Shown one piece after another: positions 1 to 9,716 of a DNA stretch of 64,000 bases; the stretch's first letter is position 1; every line of letters starts with the position of its first letter. The stretch lies in the NCBI RefSeq assembly GCF_052103615.1, contig NZ_JBQEKA010000003.1, positions 1-64,000 on the forward strand. The letters run 5' to 3'. The notes under the pieces are model-generated. The model did not search any database. It had not been told where the DNA came from and saw nothing but the letters and a program-made list of their open reading frames with translations. The stretch is from Kerstersia sp052103615. GTDB taxonomy: Bacteria > Pseudomonadota > Gammaproteobacteria > Burkholderiales > Burkholderiaceae_B. Position numbers and translations under genes: made by a program.

Positions 1-44
1 GCCTTTCGCCTGAGCCTGAGCCGGACGGAGGCCGGCAGGCGTGA
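1..44 (+). CDS. 3' end of upstream gene, probably MdtB-type RND efflux subunit
   Basis: Only the last 13 codons and a TGA stop (42-44) lie in the window. The tail is rich in Pro, Glu and Gly. The stop overlaps the GTG start of the next gene in a GTGA arrangement, so the two are translationally coupled. MdtB normally precedes MdtC in mdtABC operons, so MdtB is an inference from context; too little sequence remains to recognise the protein itself. Confidence 0.5.
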   Translation, partial: LSPEPEPDGGRQA

Positions 45-3000
45 ACCTGGCGCGTCCTTTCGTCCAACGGCCCATTGCCAGCATTCTGATCGCGCTGGCC
101 ATCCTGCTGCTGGGCCTGCTGGCAGGGCGCCTGATGCCTGTCGCCCCCCTGCCAGCGGTGGATTTTCCCGCCATCATGGTGCGCGCCAGCCTGCCCGGCG
201 CCGACCCGGAAAGCATGGCTGCTACCGTCGCCGCCCCGCTCGAACGCGCCTTCGGCAATATTTCCGGTGTCAGCAGCATGACCTCGCGCAGCGAGCAAGG
301 CGGCACCAGCATCCTGCTGCAGTTCGATCTGTCGCGCAATATCAATGACGCCGCGCGCGATGTGCAGGCCGCCATCAATACGGCGCAAGGGGAATTGCCG
401 GCAGGCATGCCGCAGTTGCCCAGCTATTTCAAGATTAATCCCTCCCAGGCGCCGATTCTGGTGCTGGCGCTCAGTTCGCCCAACCTGTCGCCAGGGCAGC
501 TGTATGACGTTGCGGCCACCGTGCTGGCGCAGAAAATCGCTCAGATACAGGGTGTCAGCGAAGTATCGGTCGATGGCGCGGCCCTGCCTGCCATCCGCGT
601 GCAATTGAACCCTCAGGCCCTGGCGCACAGCGGCATCGCCCTGGATGATGTGCGCCAGGCGCTCTCCAATGCCAACCCGCTGCAGCCCCGGGGCATCATT
701 GAAAACGACAAGCTGCGCTGGCAGGTGCAAAGCGCCGACCAGCAAAAGCGGGCAGCCCAATACCAGGACCTGGTGATCCGGTATCAGGATGGCGCAGCCA
801 TCCGCCTGGCCGACATCGCAACCGTCACCGACTCAGTGGAAGACCGCTATACCAGCGGCTTTCACAACCGCAACCCGGCAGTCATCCTGATGGTCAGCCG
901 CCAACCGGGTGCCAATATCGTGGCCACCATCGCGGACATCCGCGCGCAGCTGCCTGCGCTGCAGGCGCTGATTCCCCCCGATGCCACCCTGACCGTCGTC
1001 GCCGACCGCTCACCCGGCATTCATGCCACCCTGCGCGAAGCCGGGCTTACCCTGCTGATCGCCTCGGCGCTGGTTGTCGCCGTCATCCTGGGGTTTCTCG
1101 GCAGCTGGCGCGCCGCGCTGATTCCCAGCGTCGCCATCCCGATCTCTCTGGTCGGCGCCCTGGCCATTATTTATCTCTACGGTTTTTCACTCAACAACCT
1201 GTCTGTCATGGCGCTGATTGTGGCCGCAGGACTGGTTGTCGATGATGCCATCGTGGTGATGGAAAATATCCAGCGCCACATCGAGCGCGGCCTGGCGCCG
1301 CTGCCCGCCGCCATACGCGGCGCCGGGGAAATGGGTTTTACGCTGCTGGCCATGAACCTGGCTCTCATCATGGTGTTTGTCGCCATCCTGGCATTGGGCG
1401 GCATGATCGAACGCTTTTTCCGCGAGTTCTCCATCACGCTGGCAGCCGCCGTCCTGGTATCCCTGTTCCTGTCCCTCAGCCTGACGCCCAGCCTGTGCGC
1501 GCAATTGCTGCCCGGACGCCCGCCGCCCGGCGCCCATGCCCCTCGTCCCGCCTGGCATGACCGGATGTTTGCCAGTGTCCGGCGGCAGTATGGCGCCAGC
1601 CTGCGCTGGAGCCTGCGCCATCAGCCTTTGGCATTGCTGGCGCTGGCTGGCGCCATGGCGCTGACAGTCATCCTGTTCGCCGCGGCCCCCAAAGGCTTTC
1701 TGCCCCAGCAGGATACCGGCCAGTTGCAGGGGTTCATCCGCGGCGATGACGGCGCCTCTTTCGAGGTCATGCAGCCCAAGATCGAGCAATACCGCCGCCT
1801 GCTCGTCAATGACCCCGCCATTGCCGATGTCATCGGCACCAGCGGCGGCGGCATGGGGGTCAGCAACGGGCGCTTGCTGGTGCGGCTCAAACCCCTGGGC
1901 GAACGGACCGAAACCGCCAACGAAGTCGTCAACCGGCTGCGCGCCCAGCAGCCAGTCATTCCATCCGGCATGCTGTTCCTGGCCGTAGATCAGGACATCA
2001 ATATGCCACGCTCCATGGGCAGCTCCGGCGACTATGAGCTGACCCTGCTGTCCGGCGACCTGGAACTGCTCCGCACCTGGGCCCCCCGGGCGCGCGCCGC
2101 GCTCATGGATACGCCTGAACTGGTCGATATTTCCCCCAGCAATAGCGACCGCACCCAGCAGATCAACCTGGACATCGACCGCGAAGCCGCCCGCCAGCTG
2201 GGGGTGGACATGGAAGCGATCGCCACCACGCTCAGCAACGCATTCAGCCAAAGACAGGTAGCCACGCTTTACAGCCCGCTCAACCAGTACCGCATCGTCA
2301 TGGAGCTGGACCCGCGCTATACCGGCAGGCCGGAAACCCTGGATCAGCTGCATGTGCTGGCACGCGACGGCAAGCGTGTGCCGCTCAGCGCCTTTGCCCG
2401 CTACGACTACAGCATGGTGCGCGACCGGGTGAACCATGATGGCGCGTTTGCCGCCGAGAACATCAGTTTCTCGCTGGCCGACGGTATCTCACTGGATACG
2501 GCCATGGCCGCCATCGACCGCACCTTGGGCGACATCATGCTGCCCAATAGCGTGCAGGCCCGCCTGGGCGGCAACGCGGGCATGTTCCAGAGCAGCATGG
2601 ATACCCAGCCCATGCTGCTGCTGGGCGTGCTGATCGCGGTTTACCTGGTGCTGGGCATCCTCTATGAAAGCGCGCTGCACCCGCTCACCATCCTATCCAC
2701 ACTGCCCTCGGCCGGCCTGGGCGCTTTCCTGGCGCTGCGCGCCACCCAGACGGAATTCACCCTGATCGCCCTGCTGGGCCTGTTCCTGCTGATCGGCATG
2801 GTCATGAAAAACGCCATTTTGATGGTGGATTTCGCCCTGGTCGCGCAGCGCCGGGGCACTGCGGCGGCCCCTGCCATTTATGCCGCCGCCTGCCAGCGCC
2901 TGCGTCCCATCCTGATGACCAATATGGCGGGCCTGCTGGGCGCCCTGCCGCTGGCGCTGGGTTCGGGCGACGGCGCGGAAATGCGCCAGCCCCTGGGCAT

Positions 3001-3124
3001 TGCCATTGTCGGCGGCCTGGCGATCAGTCAGTTGGTCACGCTATACACCTCGCCAGCCGTCTATCTGCTGATGGATCGCCTGAAACGGTGGCGCAACCGT
3101 CCCGCGCCTGCCGTCCAGCGCTGA
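41..3124 (+). CDS. mdtC: RND multidrug efflux transporter, MdtC type
   Basis: This is an inner-membrane, proton-driven drug pump of 1027 residues, the usual size for RND permeases. The N-terminus resembles MdtC, with a first membrane helix at about 12-30 followed by an APLP-VDFP motif. Helix 4 carries the paired proton-relay aspartates D401-D402 in a GLVVDDA motif. The helix 10 lysine is K923 in GMVMKNA. The GTG start overlaps the preceding stop. In MdtABC systems MdtB and MdtC form a mixed trimer with adaptor MdtA, and the downstream gene supplies the outer-membrane channel. Substrates cannot be read from the sequence. Confidence 0.9.
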   Translation: MNLARPFVQRPIASILIALAILLLGLLAGRLMPVAPLPAVDFPAIMVRASLPGADPESMAATVAAPLERAFGNISGVSSMTSRSEQGGTSILLQFDLSRNINDAARDVQAAINTAQGELPAGMPQLPSYFKINPSQAPILVLALSSPNLSPGQLYDVAATVLAQKIAQIQGVSEVSVDGAALPAIRVQLNPQALAHSGIALDDVRQALSNANPLQPRGIIENDKLRWQVQSADQQKRAAQYQDLVIRYQDGAAIRLADIATVTDSVEDRYTSGFHNRNPAVILMVSRQPGANIVATIADIRAQLPALQALIPPDATLTVVADRSPGIHATLREAGLTLLIASALVVAVILGFLGSWRAALIPSVAIPISLVGALAIIYLYGFSLNNLSVMALIVAAGLVVDDAIVVMENIQRHIERGLAPLPAAIRGAGEMGFTLLAMNLALIMVFVAILALGGMIERFFREFSITLAAAVLVSLFLSLSLTPSLCAQLLPGRPPPGAHAPRPAWHDRMFASVRRQYGASLRWSLRHQPLALLALAGAMALTVILFAAAPKGFLPQQDTGQLQGFIRGDDGASFEVMQPKIEQYRRLLVNDPAIADVIGTSGGGMGVSNGRLLVRLKPLGERTETANEVVNRLRAQQPVIPSGMLFLAVDQDINMPRSMGSSGDYELTLLSGDLELLRTWAPRARAALMDTPELVDISPSNSDRTQQINLDIDREAARQLGVDMEAIATTLSNAFSQRQVATLYSPLNQYRIVMELDPRYTGRPETLDQLHVLARDGKRVPLSAFARYDYSMVRDRVNHDGAFAAENISFSLADGISLDTAMAAIDRTLGDIMLPNSVQARLGGNAGMFQSSMDTQPMLLLGVLIAVYLVLGILYESALHPLTILSTLPSAGLGAFLALRATQTEFTLIALLGLFLLIGMVMKNAILMVDFALVAQRRGTAAAPAIYAAACQRLRPILMTNMAGLLGALPLALGSGDGAEMRQPLGIAIVGGLAISQLVTLYTSPAVYLLMDRLKRWRNRPAPAVQR

Positions 3125-3165
3125 TATGATGTGTTCGCCTTCTTCGCATCCGCCTTTTGCTTCCT

Positions 3166-4659
3166 ATGCTCCCACGCTCCCGCGCCTCCGGTTTTTCCTT
3201 ACTGCAGCCTGCCCGTCATGACGCTGGCAGCCGGCAACGGCCAGGGCTGCGCTGGCTGGCTGCCGCAGCCCTGCTGGCCCTGGCCGGATGCGTCAGCGGC
3301 CCGGACTACCGCCGCCCCGCCGCGCTGGAAGACATGCCCGCCACGTTCCGCCAGCTGGATGGCTGGCGGACAGCCGAACCCGGCCAGCCGCTGAGCGATA
3401 CCGCCTGGTGGCAACGCTATCAGGACCCGGTACTGACGGAACTGCTGGCCCGTATCGACAGCCACAACCAGAACCTGCTGCAAGCGCAAGCCCGCCTGCG
3501 CCAGGCGGACGCCCTCATCGGCCGCGCGCGCGCCGCCGGTTTGCCTACCGCTGGCGCCAATGCCGGCTATACCCGCAGCACTGGCGGCACGGATAATTAC
3601 ACCACCGGCCTGAACATTTCCTGGCTGCCCGATCTCTGGGGCCGGGTGCAGCGCGACGAAGAAGCCGCTCAGGCAGCCGCACAGGCCAGCGAGGCCGACC
3701 TTGCCGCCGTGCGCCTGGGCGTGCAATCGAATCTCGCGCAAGCTTATTTCCGCCTCATCACCCTGGACCGCCAGGCCGAGTTGCTGGCCGCCACGGAGCA
3801 AGCCTACGTGCGCGCTGCCGAACTGACACGCAACCAATACGAAGCCGGCATCAGCGCCCGGGCGGATGTCGTGCTGGCCGAAACCCAGCTCGAACAAGTC
3901 CGGGCCCAGCGCTACAACATCGCCTGGCAACGCGCCCAGAATGAACACGCCATTGCCGTGCTGGCGGGCGCCGCGCCCTCGGCCCTGCAAATCGCGCCGC
4001 AACAATCCCTGCCTGCGCTGCCCCCCTTGCCGGAAGCCCTGCCCGCCACCCTGCTGGAACGGCGCCCTGACATCGCGGTGGCAGAACGCAATATGGCGGC
4101 CGCCAACGCACGGATCGGCGTTGCCGCCAGCGCCTGGTTCCCCGATCTCACCCTGAGCACCTCGGGCGGCTTCCAGCACAACAGCCTGAATCACTGGCTG
4201 ACCGCACCCAGCCGCGTCTGGTCCTTGGGGCCAGCCCTGGCGCTGACCCTGTTCGACGGCGGCGCGCGCCAGGCAACGCTGACCCAGGCGGAAGCCGCCT
4301 ACGACGAGCAAGTCGCACGCTATCGCCAGACCGTTCTGGAAGCCTTGCGCGAAACCGAAGATGCCCTGGCCGCCCTGCGCACCCGGGCGCAGGAAATCGA
4401 ACGCCAGGAGAAAGTCGTGGCGCTAGCGGAAGAAAACCTGAGGCTGGTCATGAACCGCTATCAGGCAGGCATCGTCACCTACCTGGAAGTCACCACCGCG
4501 CAAACCACGGAGCTGAATGCGCGCAATACCTTGTTCGCCCTGCAGGGCGAACAACTGGCCGCCAGCGTCCAGCTGATCGCAGCGCTGGGCGGGGGCTGGT
4601 CGGACACCGCCCTAGACACCCGGCCCGCGGCACCCAGCCCGGCCCGCCAGGCGCCCTGA
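3166..4659 (+). CDS. Outer-membrane efflux channel lipoprotein, NodT/OprM family
   Basis: The protein of about 497 residues is the TolC-like channel that completes the RND efflux pump encoded just upstream. A signal peptide ends in a lipobox (LALAGC, lipidated Cys at about residue 42 from the ATG at 3166). This is followed by the family hallmark GPDYRRP and two repeats of long alpha-helical barrel sequence rich in Ala, Gln and Leu. A TTG at 3157 could add three residues; the ATG is preferred. It lies 41 bases after mdtC on the same strand, so co-transcription is likely. Confidence 0.88.
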   Translation: MLPRSRASGFSLLQPARHDAGSRQRPGLRWLAAAALLALAGCVSGPDYRRPAALEDMPATFRQLDGWRTAEPGQPLSDTAWWQRYQDPVLTELLARIDSHNQNLLQAQARLRQADALIGRARAAGLPTAGANAGYTRSTGGTDNYTTGLNISWLPDLWGRVQRDEEAAQAAAQASEADLAAVRLGVQSNLAQAYFRLITLDRQAELLAATEQAYVRAAELTRNQYEAGISARADVVLAETQLEQVRAQRYNIAWQRAQNEHAIAVLAGAAPSALQIAPQQSLPALPPLPEALPATLLERRPDIAVAERNMAAANARIGVAASAWFPDLTLSTSGGFQHNSLNHWLTAPSRVWSLGPALALTLFDGGARQATLTQAEAAYDEQVARYRQTVLEALRETEDALAALRTRAQEIERQEKVVALAEENLRLVMNRYQAGIVTYLEVTTAQTTELNARNTLFALQGEQLAASVQLIAALGGGWSDTALDTRPAAPSPARQAP

Positions 4660-4696
4660 GCACCTGCAGCACGCGCGGCGGGCAGCGCGCGGCGGC

Positions 4697-5464
4697 TCAT
4701 ACCCCCAGGCACAGCGCCAGTTTGAAGCGGACGTCACGCTGCAGCGGCTGCGGCCGATAACATCCTTCCTGCGTCGAGAAACGCAGCCATATCATATGCT
4801 TGTTCGCACTGATATCAGGAAATGTGCCATCACTGCTGTCCACCCAGACACGCAATAAATGCCCCGCCTTGCCATGCAGCATCTGGCGGTAGGCGCCAGC
4901 ATGCGCCACTTCCTGCTGGACTTCCCCCCCCCGCCGCAACAGATCCAGCAGCAACTCCAGGGCCTCGCGCATGACGGAAAACGGCGCGATCCATTGCTGC
5001 AAATCCTCGCAGCGCGAGCTCGCTTCCTTGGACTGCCAGGCATGGTAGGACGGCATATCCACATGCGTCGTCCCGCCCAGCACCGCCATTCGGCCGCGCA
5101 GGCTGGCCAGCCATTCATTTTCACGCAACAGCTGGCTGGCGCGGGGCTGGTGCAAGAGCTGCCCGGCCACACGTGCCAGCGCGCCCAAGGTATCGTCCAG
5201 CACTTCAGGCTCGACGTCAGGGTGCTCCCGCAAACCTTGGAGCGCCTGGCGCTGCCGCTCGATGTCCTGCAGCAACCCGCCTCTCAGGTCCACGCGCTCC
5301 GTGGTTTCGATCAGCTCGAATAACGCGCCCATGGCCTGCTGGTGCAGGCGGAAGTCTCCCGGCTGGGAAAAATAGAACAGACGGTCAAACAGGGACTCCA
5401 GCCGCAGAAATACGCGTATTCGTTCATTGAATGGATATTCGTATAAAGTCACTCGCCTCGGCAC
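4697..5464 (-). CDS. zapD: Cell division protein ZapD
   Basis: ZapD (formerly YacF, DUF1342) cross-links FtsZ protofilaments at the division septum. The 255-residue product begins with the conserved LYEYPFNERIR segment and continues FLRLE-LFDRLFYF, both hallmarks of the family, and it ends with the conserved region around GCYRPQP. The start is a GTG. The gene follows coaE after about 140 bases, as in the widespread pilD-coaE-zapD string. The small yacG gene that often comes next is absent; only 37 bases separate zapD from the convergent efflux gene. Confidence 0.92.
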   Translation of the reverse strand: MPRRVTLYEYPFNERIRVFLRLESLFDRLFYFSQPGDFRLHQQAMGALFELIETTERVDLRGGLLQDIERQRQALQGLREHPDVEPEVLDDTLGALARVAGQLLHQPRASQLLRENEWLASLRGRMAVLGGTTHVDMPSYHAWQSKEASSRCEDLQQWIAPFSVMREALELLLDLLRRGGEVQQEVAHAGAYRQMLHGKAGHLLRVWVDSSDGTFPDISANKHMIWLRFSTQEGCYRPQPLQRDVRFKLALCLGV

Positions 5465-5606
5465 CCCTGTTGTTCTGGCCGGCGGTACCGGCTTGATTCA
5501 ACCCTTGCAATCCCAAGCATAAGCCAAGCCGCCGTTGCTTCGGCGGAATGTCCTAAAAAGTGTTCTTTCCTGCAGCACACCTGCGGGCAAGGCGCGGGCC
5601 TGCCAC

Positions 5607-6284
5607 TCAGGCGCCACGGCGCAAACTGGACATCCATTGCTCATGGGCACGGCGCACACGCTGCAATAAATCCGCCTCGGATGTATTGCCGTCATTCAGA
5701 ATGACATCATGCGCAACCGCCAGGCGCTCGGCACGCGTCGCCTGCGCATCCATGATACGCCTGATGGTTTCAGGCGTCAGCCCGCTGCGCGACTGAACTC
5801 TTGCAAGTTGTGTCGCCGGATCGCAATCCACGACGCAAATCCGCCCCACGCGCTCGCGCCAGTCTCCTGATTCCACCAGCAGCGGCACCACTGCCACGCG
5901 ATAGTGCCCCGCCACCTGCGCCAGCTGGCGCTGTGTTTCGGCGCGGATCAGCGGATGCAGGATACCTTCCAGGGTCTGCCTGGCAGCAGGATCCTCAAAG
6001 ACCTTGGCACGCATCCAATCACGGTCCATCGCGCCATCCGCCCGCACGACCTGGCTGCCGAACGCCGCTTGCAGCACCGGCATGGCAGCACCGCCAGCCG
6101 CAGTCAGTTCATGGGCCACGACATCCGTATCCACCACGCCTGCGCCCCACTGCGCCAGCCAGTTCGCTACCTTGCTTTTCCCTGACCCGATACCGCCAGT
6201 CAGGCCCAGCGTCAGCCGCTGGCCGCCCGTTGCGTCAGGCAGCCACAGCCCTGCGTCCGCTGCTGTTTGCTGCATGTCTTTCAT
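5607..6284 (-). CDS. coaE: Dephospho-CoA kinase
   Basis: CoaE phosphorylates the 3'-hydroxyl of dephospho-CoA, the last step of coenzyme A synthesis. The P-loop GGIGSGKS sits at about residues 30-37 and is preceded by the family-typical LTLGLT. The VDTD-VAHELT segment and the C-terminal lid and helix region follow. I chose the ATG at 6284 because its ATGA overlaps the stop of pilD, giving 225 residues; the frame remains open further upstream, but that extension would lie inside pilD. The N-terminus is about 20 residues longer than usual before the P-loop. Confidence 0.93.
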   Translation of the reverse strand: MKDMQQTAADAGLWLPDATGGQRLTLGLTGGIGSGKSKVANWLAQWGAGVVDTDVVAHELTAAGGAAMPVLQAAFGSQVVRADGAMDRDWMRAKVFEDPAARQTLEGILHPLIRAETQRQLAQVAGHYRVAVVPLLVESGDWRERVGRICVVDCDPATQLARVQSRSGLTPETIRRIMDAQATRAERLAVAHDVILNDGNTSEADLLQRVRRAHEQWMSSLRRGA

Positions 6285-7069
6285 GGTGCGCCTATCCATA
6301 GCAGGACTGCCGCGCCAGCCCAGGCCAGATGTATGCCAAAGGGCTGCGCCGTGCGCATGCCGGCGCGCCGCGCGGCAATCAGCCAAAGGCCATAGGCCAG
6401 CCCGGACACGGCGGCCATCAGAATCAATTGAGGCAGGGCCGCCAGGCCCACCCAGGCGCCCAGCGCCGCCAGCAGTTTGAAATCTCCGTAACCCATACCT
6501 TCGCGCCCGGTCACGAGGCGAAAGCCATGGAACAGCAGCCACAGGCAACCATAGCCCGCGACTGCCCCCAGCAAGGCATGAGACAAAGGCACCCAGCCAG
6601 ACGCCAGATTGAACAGCAGACCGGCCCACAGCAAGGGCTGGGTCAGGCTATCGGGCAACAACATGTCGCGGGCATCTATCACCGCCAGCAGCAGCAACAC
6701 CCACAGGCAAAGCAGCATGCATAAGGCGCCCCAATTCATGCCGAAGCGCCAGGCGCACAAAGCGGCCAGCGCCACCGCGCCCAGCAGCAGCACCCACCGA
6801 GCCGGCCGCGTCAGCGCAGACATAGGCGCTACAGGCATAGGCTCTACAGACATCGGCAGCGCGGCGTCCCCGGCATCCGGGCCGCAAGCTGTACCGGGCT
6901 CCTGCCCTTGCTGCGCCCGCAGCCAGTCCTGCGCGTGCCACGCCCATTCATACTGCATGCGCCACGGCAGCCAGGCAGCCAGGCGCACAAGCACTGGCGT
7001 CACGGCCAATCCGGCGGCCAATGGCAGCAACCATGCGGCCCAAAGGGGCAGATTCCACGTTTCCCACAT
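6281..7069 (-). CDS. pilD: Prepilin peptidase with degenerate N-terminal methylase domain
   Basis: This is a polytopic inner-membrane aspartyl protease of the type that cleaves class III leader peptides of type IV pilins or pseudopilins. The two catalytic aspartate motifs are present: VIDARD-LLPD at about 130-140 and GMGYGDFK around 191-198 (D196). Its 262 residues are slightly short. The cytosolic N-terminal domain, which normally carries two CxxC pairs, has only one cysteine in a Gly/Pro/Met-rich linker. Peptidase activity is therefore plausible, while zinc-dependent N-methylation is doubtful. pilB and pilC are not adjacent. Confidence 0.85.
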   Translation of the reverse strand: MWETWNLPLWAAWLLPLAAGLAVTPVLVRLAAWLPWRMQYEWAWHAQDWLRAQQGQEPGTACGPDAGDAALPMSVEPMPVAPMSALTRPARWVLLLGAVALAALCAWRFGMNWGALCMLLCLWVLLLLAVIDARDMLLPDSLTQPLLWAGLLFNLASGWVPLSHALLGAVAGYGCLWLLFHGFRLVTGREGMGYGDFKLLAALGAWVGLAALPQLILMAAVSGLAYGLWLIAARRAGMRTAQPFGIHLAWAGAAVLLWIGAP

Positions 7070-7218
7070 GGTTTAGGATGATAACAGTGCATCCCCGCCG
7101 ACGAATGCGTAGAATTGTCACTTGAGACCTTCCTGTTTTGCCCATGCGGCACATGCCAGACTCGCGATGCTGGCAAGCAGGAGCCAGCAGTCAGACCTTG
7201 AGCTTTTCACTGACCACC

Positions 7219-7992
7219 ATGCGAACCATGCCACTGCCCATCCGGCGCGCCTACCGTGCCTTGACACCGCTTGCAGCCATGCTCGGCGGCGCGCTGCTGC
7301 TGTCAGCTTGTGCCAGCAATACCGATAGCGCCTATGCCCCCCGGGCAGAAAACAGCGCCACCGATGCGCGCAATCAGTATCAGGACTTCCGCGGCCGCGA
7401 AGCCGTGCGCGCGCCCAGCCAGCTGCAGATTTCCCTGGACCGCAACAACATCCGGAAAAATAAGCAAACGGCTGCCGCCGCAGCCGCCGAGGCCGACGCC
7501 GAAGCGCAGCCGCAAGACGGCGAAACCCCGCCGGATATCGTGGCCGCTGCTGGCGACGGCCCCGCCGTCCTGCCCGAACCGGCCTACGAAGGGTCGCCCT
7601 GGCTGCGCGATACCCAAACCTATCTCGGTACCGTACCCTGCTTTACCGGCGACGAATCTTGCCGAGCGCAGCGGGTCACCCTGACCCTGTCGCCCAATGG
7701 CCGCTGGCGCAGCCGCACCGTGACCATAGACCCGCCCGCCAATCCGCCGGAAAGCTATACGGATCAAGGCTGCTGGCGTGTTTCCGGTGAAAGCCGCGAA
7801 CGTGTGACGCTCTACAACACCGAACGCACCCAATCCATCGCCAGCTTCAGTTTCAGCCACGGCAATGCTCTGGTTCTGCGCCAATTGCATGACCAAGGCA
7901 GCCGCCTGACCTACCGCCTTTCGCGCCAGCCTGAAATCGACCCGATCAGCGAATTGGGCCAGGCCGCACCGGATTGCCACGTCGTTCCCTGA
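7219..7992 (+). CDS. NlpE-like outer-membrane lipoprotein
   Basis: The protein of about 257 residues has a signal peptide ending in LLSAC (lipidated Cys at about residue 31 from the ATG at 7219). It then has an Ala/Asp/Glu-rich linker and a C-terminal domain of about 120 residues. That domain starts TYLGTVPCF and contains LTLSPNGRW, which resembles the N-terminal barrel of NlpE (copper-resistance/envelope-sensing family), with four or five cysteines that could pair. The start is uncertain because ATGs occur at 7219 and 7228 without a clear ribosome binding site. The gene is divergent from pilD. Function is inferred from weak resemblance only. Confidence 0.6.
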   Translation: MRTMPLPIRRAYRALTPLAAMLGGALLLSACASNTDSAYAPRAENSATDARNQYQDFRGREAVRAPSQLQISLDRNNIRKNKQTAAAAAAEADAEAQPQDGETPPDIVAAAGDGPAVLPEPAYEGSPWLRDTQTYLGTVPCFTGDESCRAQRVTLTLSPNGRWRSRTVTIDPPANPPESYTDQGCWRVSGESRERVTLYNTERTQSIASFSFSHGNALVLRQLHDQGSRLTYRLSRQPEIDPISELGQAAPDCHVVP

Positions 7993-8039
7993 TAAGCGCC
8001 AGGCGCGCGGCGCTGCGCTGCCCCGCCTGATGTCTTCCC

Positions 8040-8061
8040 GGCGCAGCCAGACGGCTGCGCC
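8040..8061 (+). terminator. GC-rich hairpin after the NlpE-like gene
   Basis: GGCGCAGCC pairs perfectly with GGCTGCGCC across an AGAC loop, 47 bases after the lipoprotein stop. There is no T tract, so intrinsic termination is uncertain. Confidence 0.35.
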
Positions 8062-8154
8062 CGGCACTTCCCCTGCCGCCGCCTCAGCTGCCCAAATCTA
8101 GCCGCATGGCCGCGCGCCGGCTTTCTCTCTGCTTTATCGTCGCCACACTGCTAC

Positions 8155-9524
8155 ATGTTCACCTTGCTTGCCACGGAAAAACGCGCGCTGGCCGGTCTAT
8201 CCGGCATGTTCGCCATCCGCATGCTGGGGCTATTCCTCGCCCTGCCCGTCCTGAGCCTCTACGCCGCCGATCTGCCGGGTTCAAGCCCGGCGCTGATCGG
8301 CCTCGCCCTGGGCATTTACGGCATCACCCAAGCCGTGCTGCAGATCCCCTTCGGCCTGCTCTCCGACCGCTATGGCCGGAAATTCATGATCGCCATCGGG
8401 CTGGCGCTGTTTCTGGCAGGCAGTATCATCGCCGCCCAGGCCGAAAGCATGACCGGCCTGATCCTGGGCCGCGCCCTGCAAGGGGCAGGGGCGGTCTCCG
8501 GCGTGATTCTCGCGCTGCTGGCGGATCTCACACGCGAATCGGTGCGCACCCCGGCCATGGCCCTGATCGGCCTGTCGGTCGCGCTCTCCTTCGGCATCGC
8601 CATGACGGTCTCGCCCATCATTGCCGCCAGCCATGGGCTATCCGGCGTTTTCTGGTTCACGGCAGGCCTGGCACTGCTGAGTCTGTTTGCACTGTGGCGC
8701 ATCGTGCCCGACTCCCCAAACACCGTCCGGCACCGTGACGTTTCCATTGATTTCGGCATGCTGGGCAGCACCCTGGCCCGGCCAGAACTGTTGCGCCTGA
8801 ATCTTTCCGTCTTCGTCCTGCACTTCACCTTGATGGCCGTTTTCATGGGCGTGCCCACCCTGCTCGAACAAAGCGGCACGCCGGCTGCCCGCCACGGCTG
8901 GATTTATCTGCTGGTCATCACGCTCTCCATTCTGGCCCTGATTCCCTTGATGACCCTGGCCGAACGGCGCAATAAAGTCCGTGCCATCATGCTGCTGGCC
9001 ATTGCGCTCACCACTGCAAGCACTGCCGCCATGGGGCAGCTGCGCAGCCACTATGGTGTCATCACGCTGCTCTGGAGCTTTTTCATCGGCTTCAATCTGC
9101 TGGAAGCCATGCTGCCATCGCTGCTGAGCAAGCTGGCCCCCGCCGGGGCCAAGGGCACCGCCATGGGCGCCTATTCCACCTGCCAGTTTCTGGGCACCTC
9201 GCTGGGCGCCATTCTTGGCGGCCGCCTGGCTCAGAGCTATGGCCTGGAAGCCATTTTCCTGATGACTGCNNNNNNNNNNTCCTGTGGTGGCTGCTGATGC
9301 TGGGCATGAAAGAACCGCCACGCGTTTCGGCCGCCACCCTGCGCCTGAAGCGCCCGCTGGCAGACCAGGACCTGCCCGCCCTGCAAGCCCGCTTGCAAGC
9401 CGTGCCAGGTGTGCAGGAAGTGATGCTGGCGGCTGGCGAACGCGTCGTCTATCTCAAGACTGAACGCGGCCAGTTCCAGCGCGCCGATGCGGCTGCCGCG
9501 CTAGGCGACCTGACTGGCGAATAA
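8155..9524 (+). CDS. yajR: YajR-type MFS exporter, interrupted by an assembly gap
   Basis: This is a major facilitator transporter with twelve predicted helices. Motif A is seen as GLLSDRYGRK at about residues 75-84. After the last helix comes a cytoplasmic domain of about 70 residues (RLKRPLADQD to the end) with the ferredoxin-like pattern of the YajR YAM domain. The reading frame changes across the ten Ns at 9270-9279. Upstream it runs in the 8155 frame; downstream, LWWLLMLGMK resumes in the frame that stops at 9524. Both halves fit one family, so I treat this as a single gene with an unsequenced gap. The substrate is unknown. Confidence 0.8.
9270..9279. other. Assembly gap (10 Ns)
   Basis: Ten undetermined bases fall within the penultimate or last helix of the YajR-type transporter. 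For the two coding halves to join, the true missing length must leave remainder 2 when divided by 3, so ten is a placeholder rather than the real size. Confidence 0.97.
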
Positions 9525-9625
9525 AGGCGGCAGGCCAAGCTCCCCCGTAAACTCCCGCCAGCCCCCGCCAGCCCCCGCAAGCCCCAAAGCAAAAACCGGG
9601 GCCGCGCCACCCAAAGCGCGCGCAT

Positions 9626-9665
9626 AAAAAAACGCTGCATGCCCATCAGGCATGCAGCGTTTTTT
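9626..9665. terminator. Bidirectional rho-independent terminator
   Basis: An A7 run, then CGCTGCATGCC, loop CATCA, GGCATGCAGCG and a T6 run form a perfect stem flanked by A and T tracts. It lies between the convergent yajR and cyoE genes and can terminate transcription in both directions. Confidence 0.9.
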
Positions 9666-9716
9666 GTGCCAGGAGGCCTCGGGCGTTTGCCTGTCTGCCT
9701 GTCTGAGCCCAGGGAA

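Noticed and set aside
1187..2437. A 416-codon open frame on the minus strand
   Set aside because: It is antisense to the RND transporter gene and has no recognisable domain.
9540..9600. Repeated CAGCCCCCGC units after the YajR-type gene
   Set aside because: The repeat is short, imperfect and low complexity, with no further copies seen in the window.
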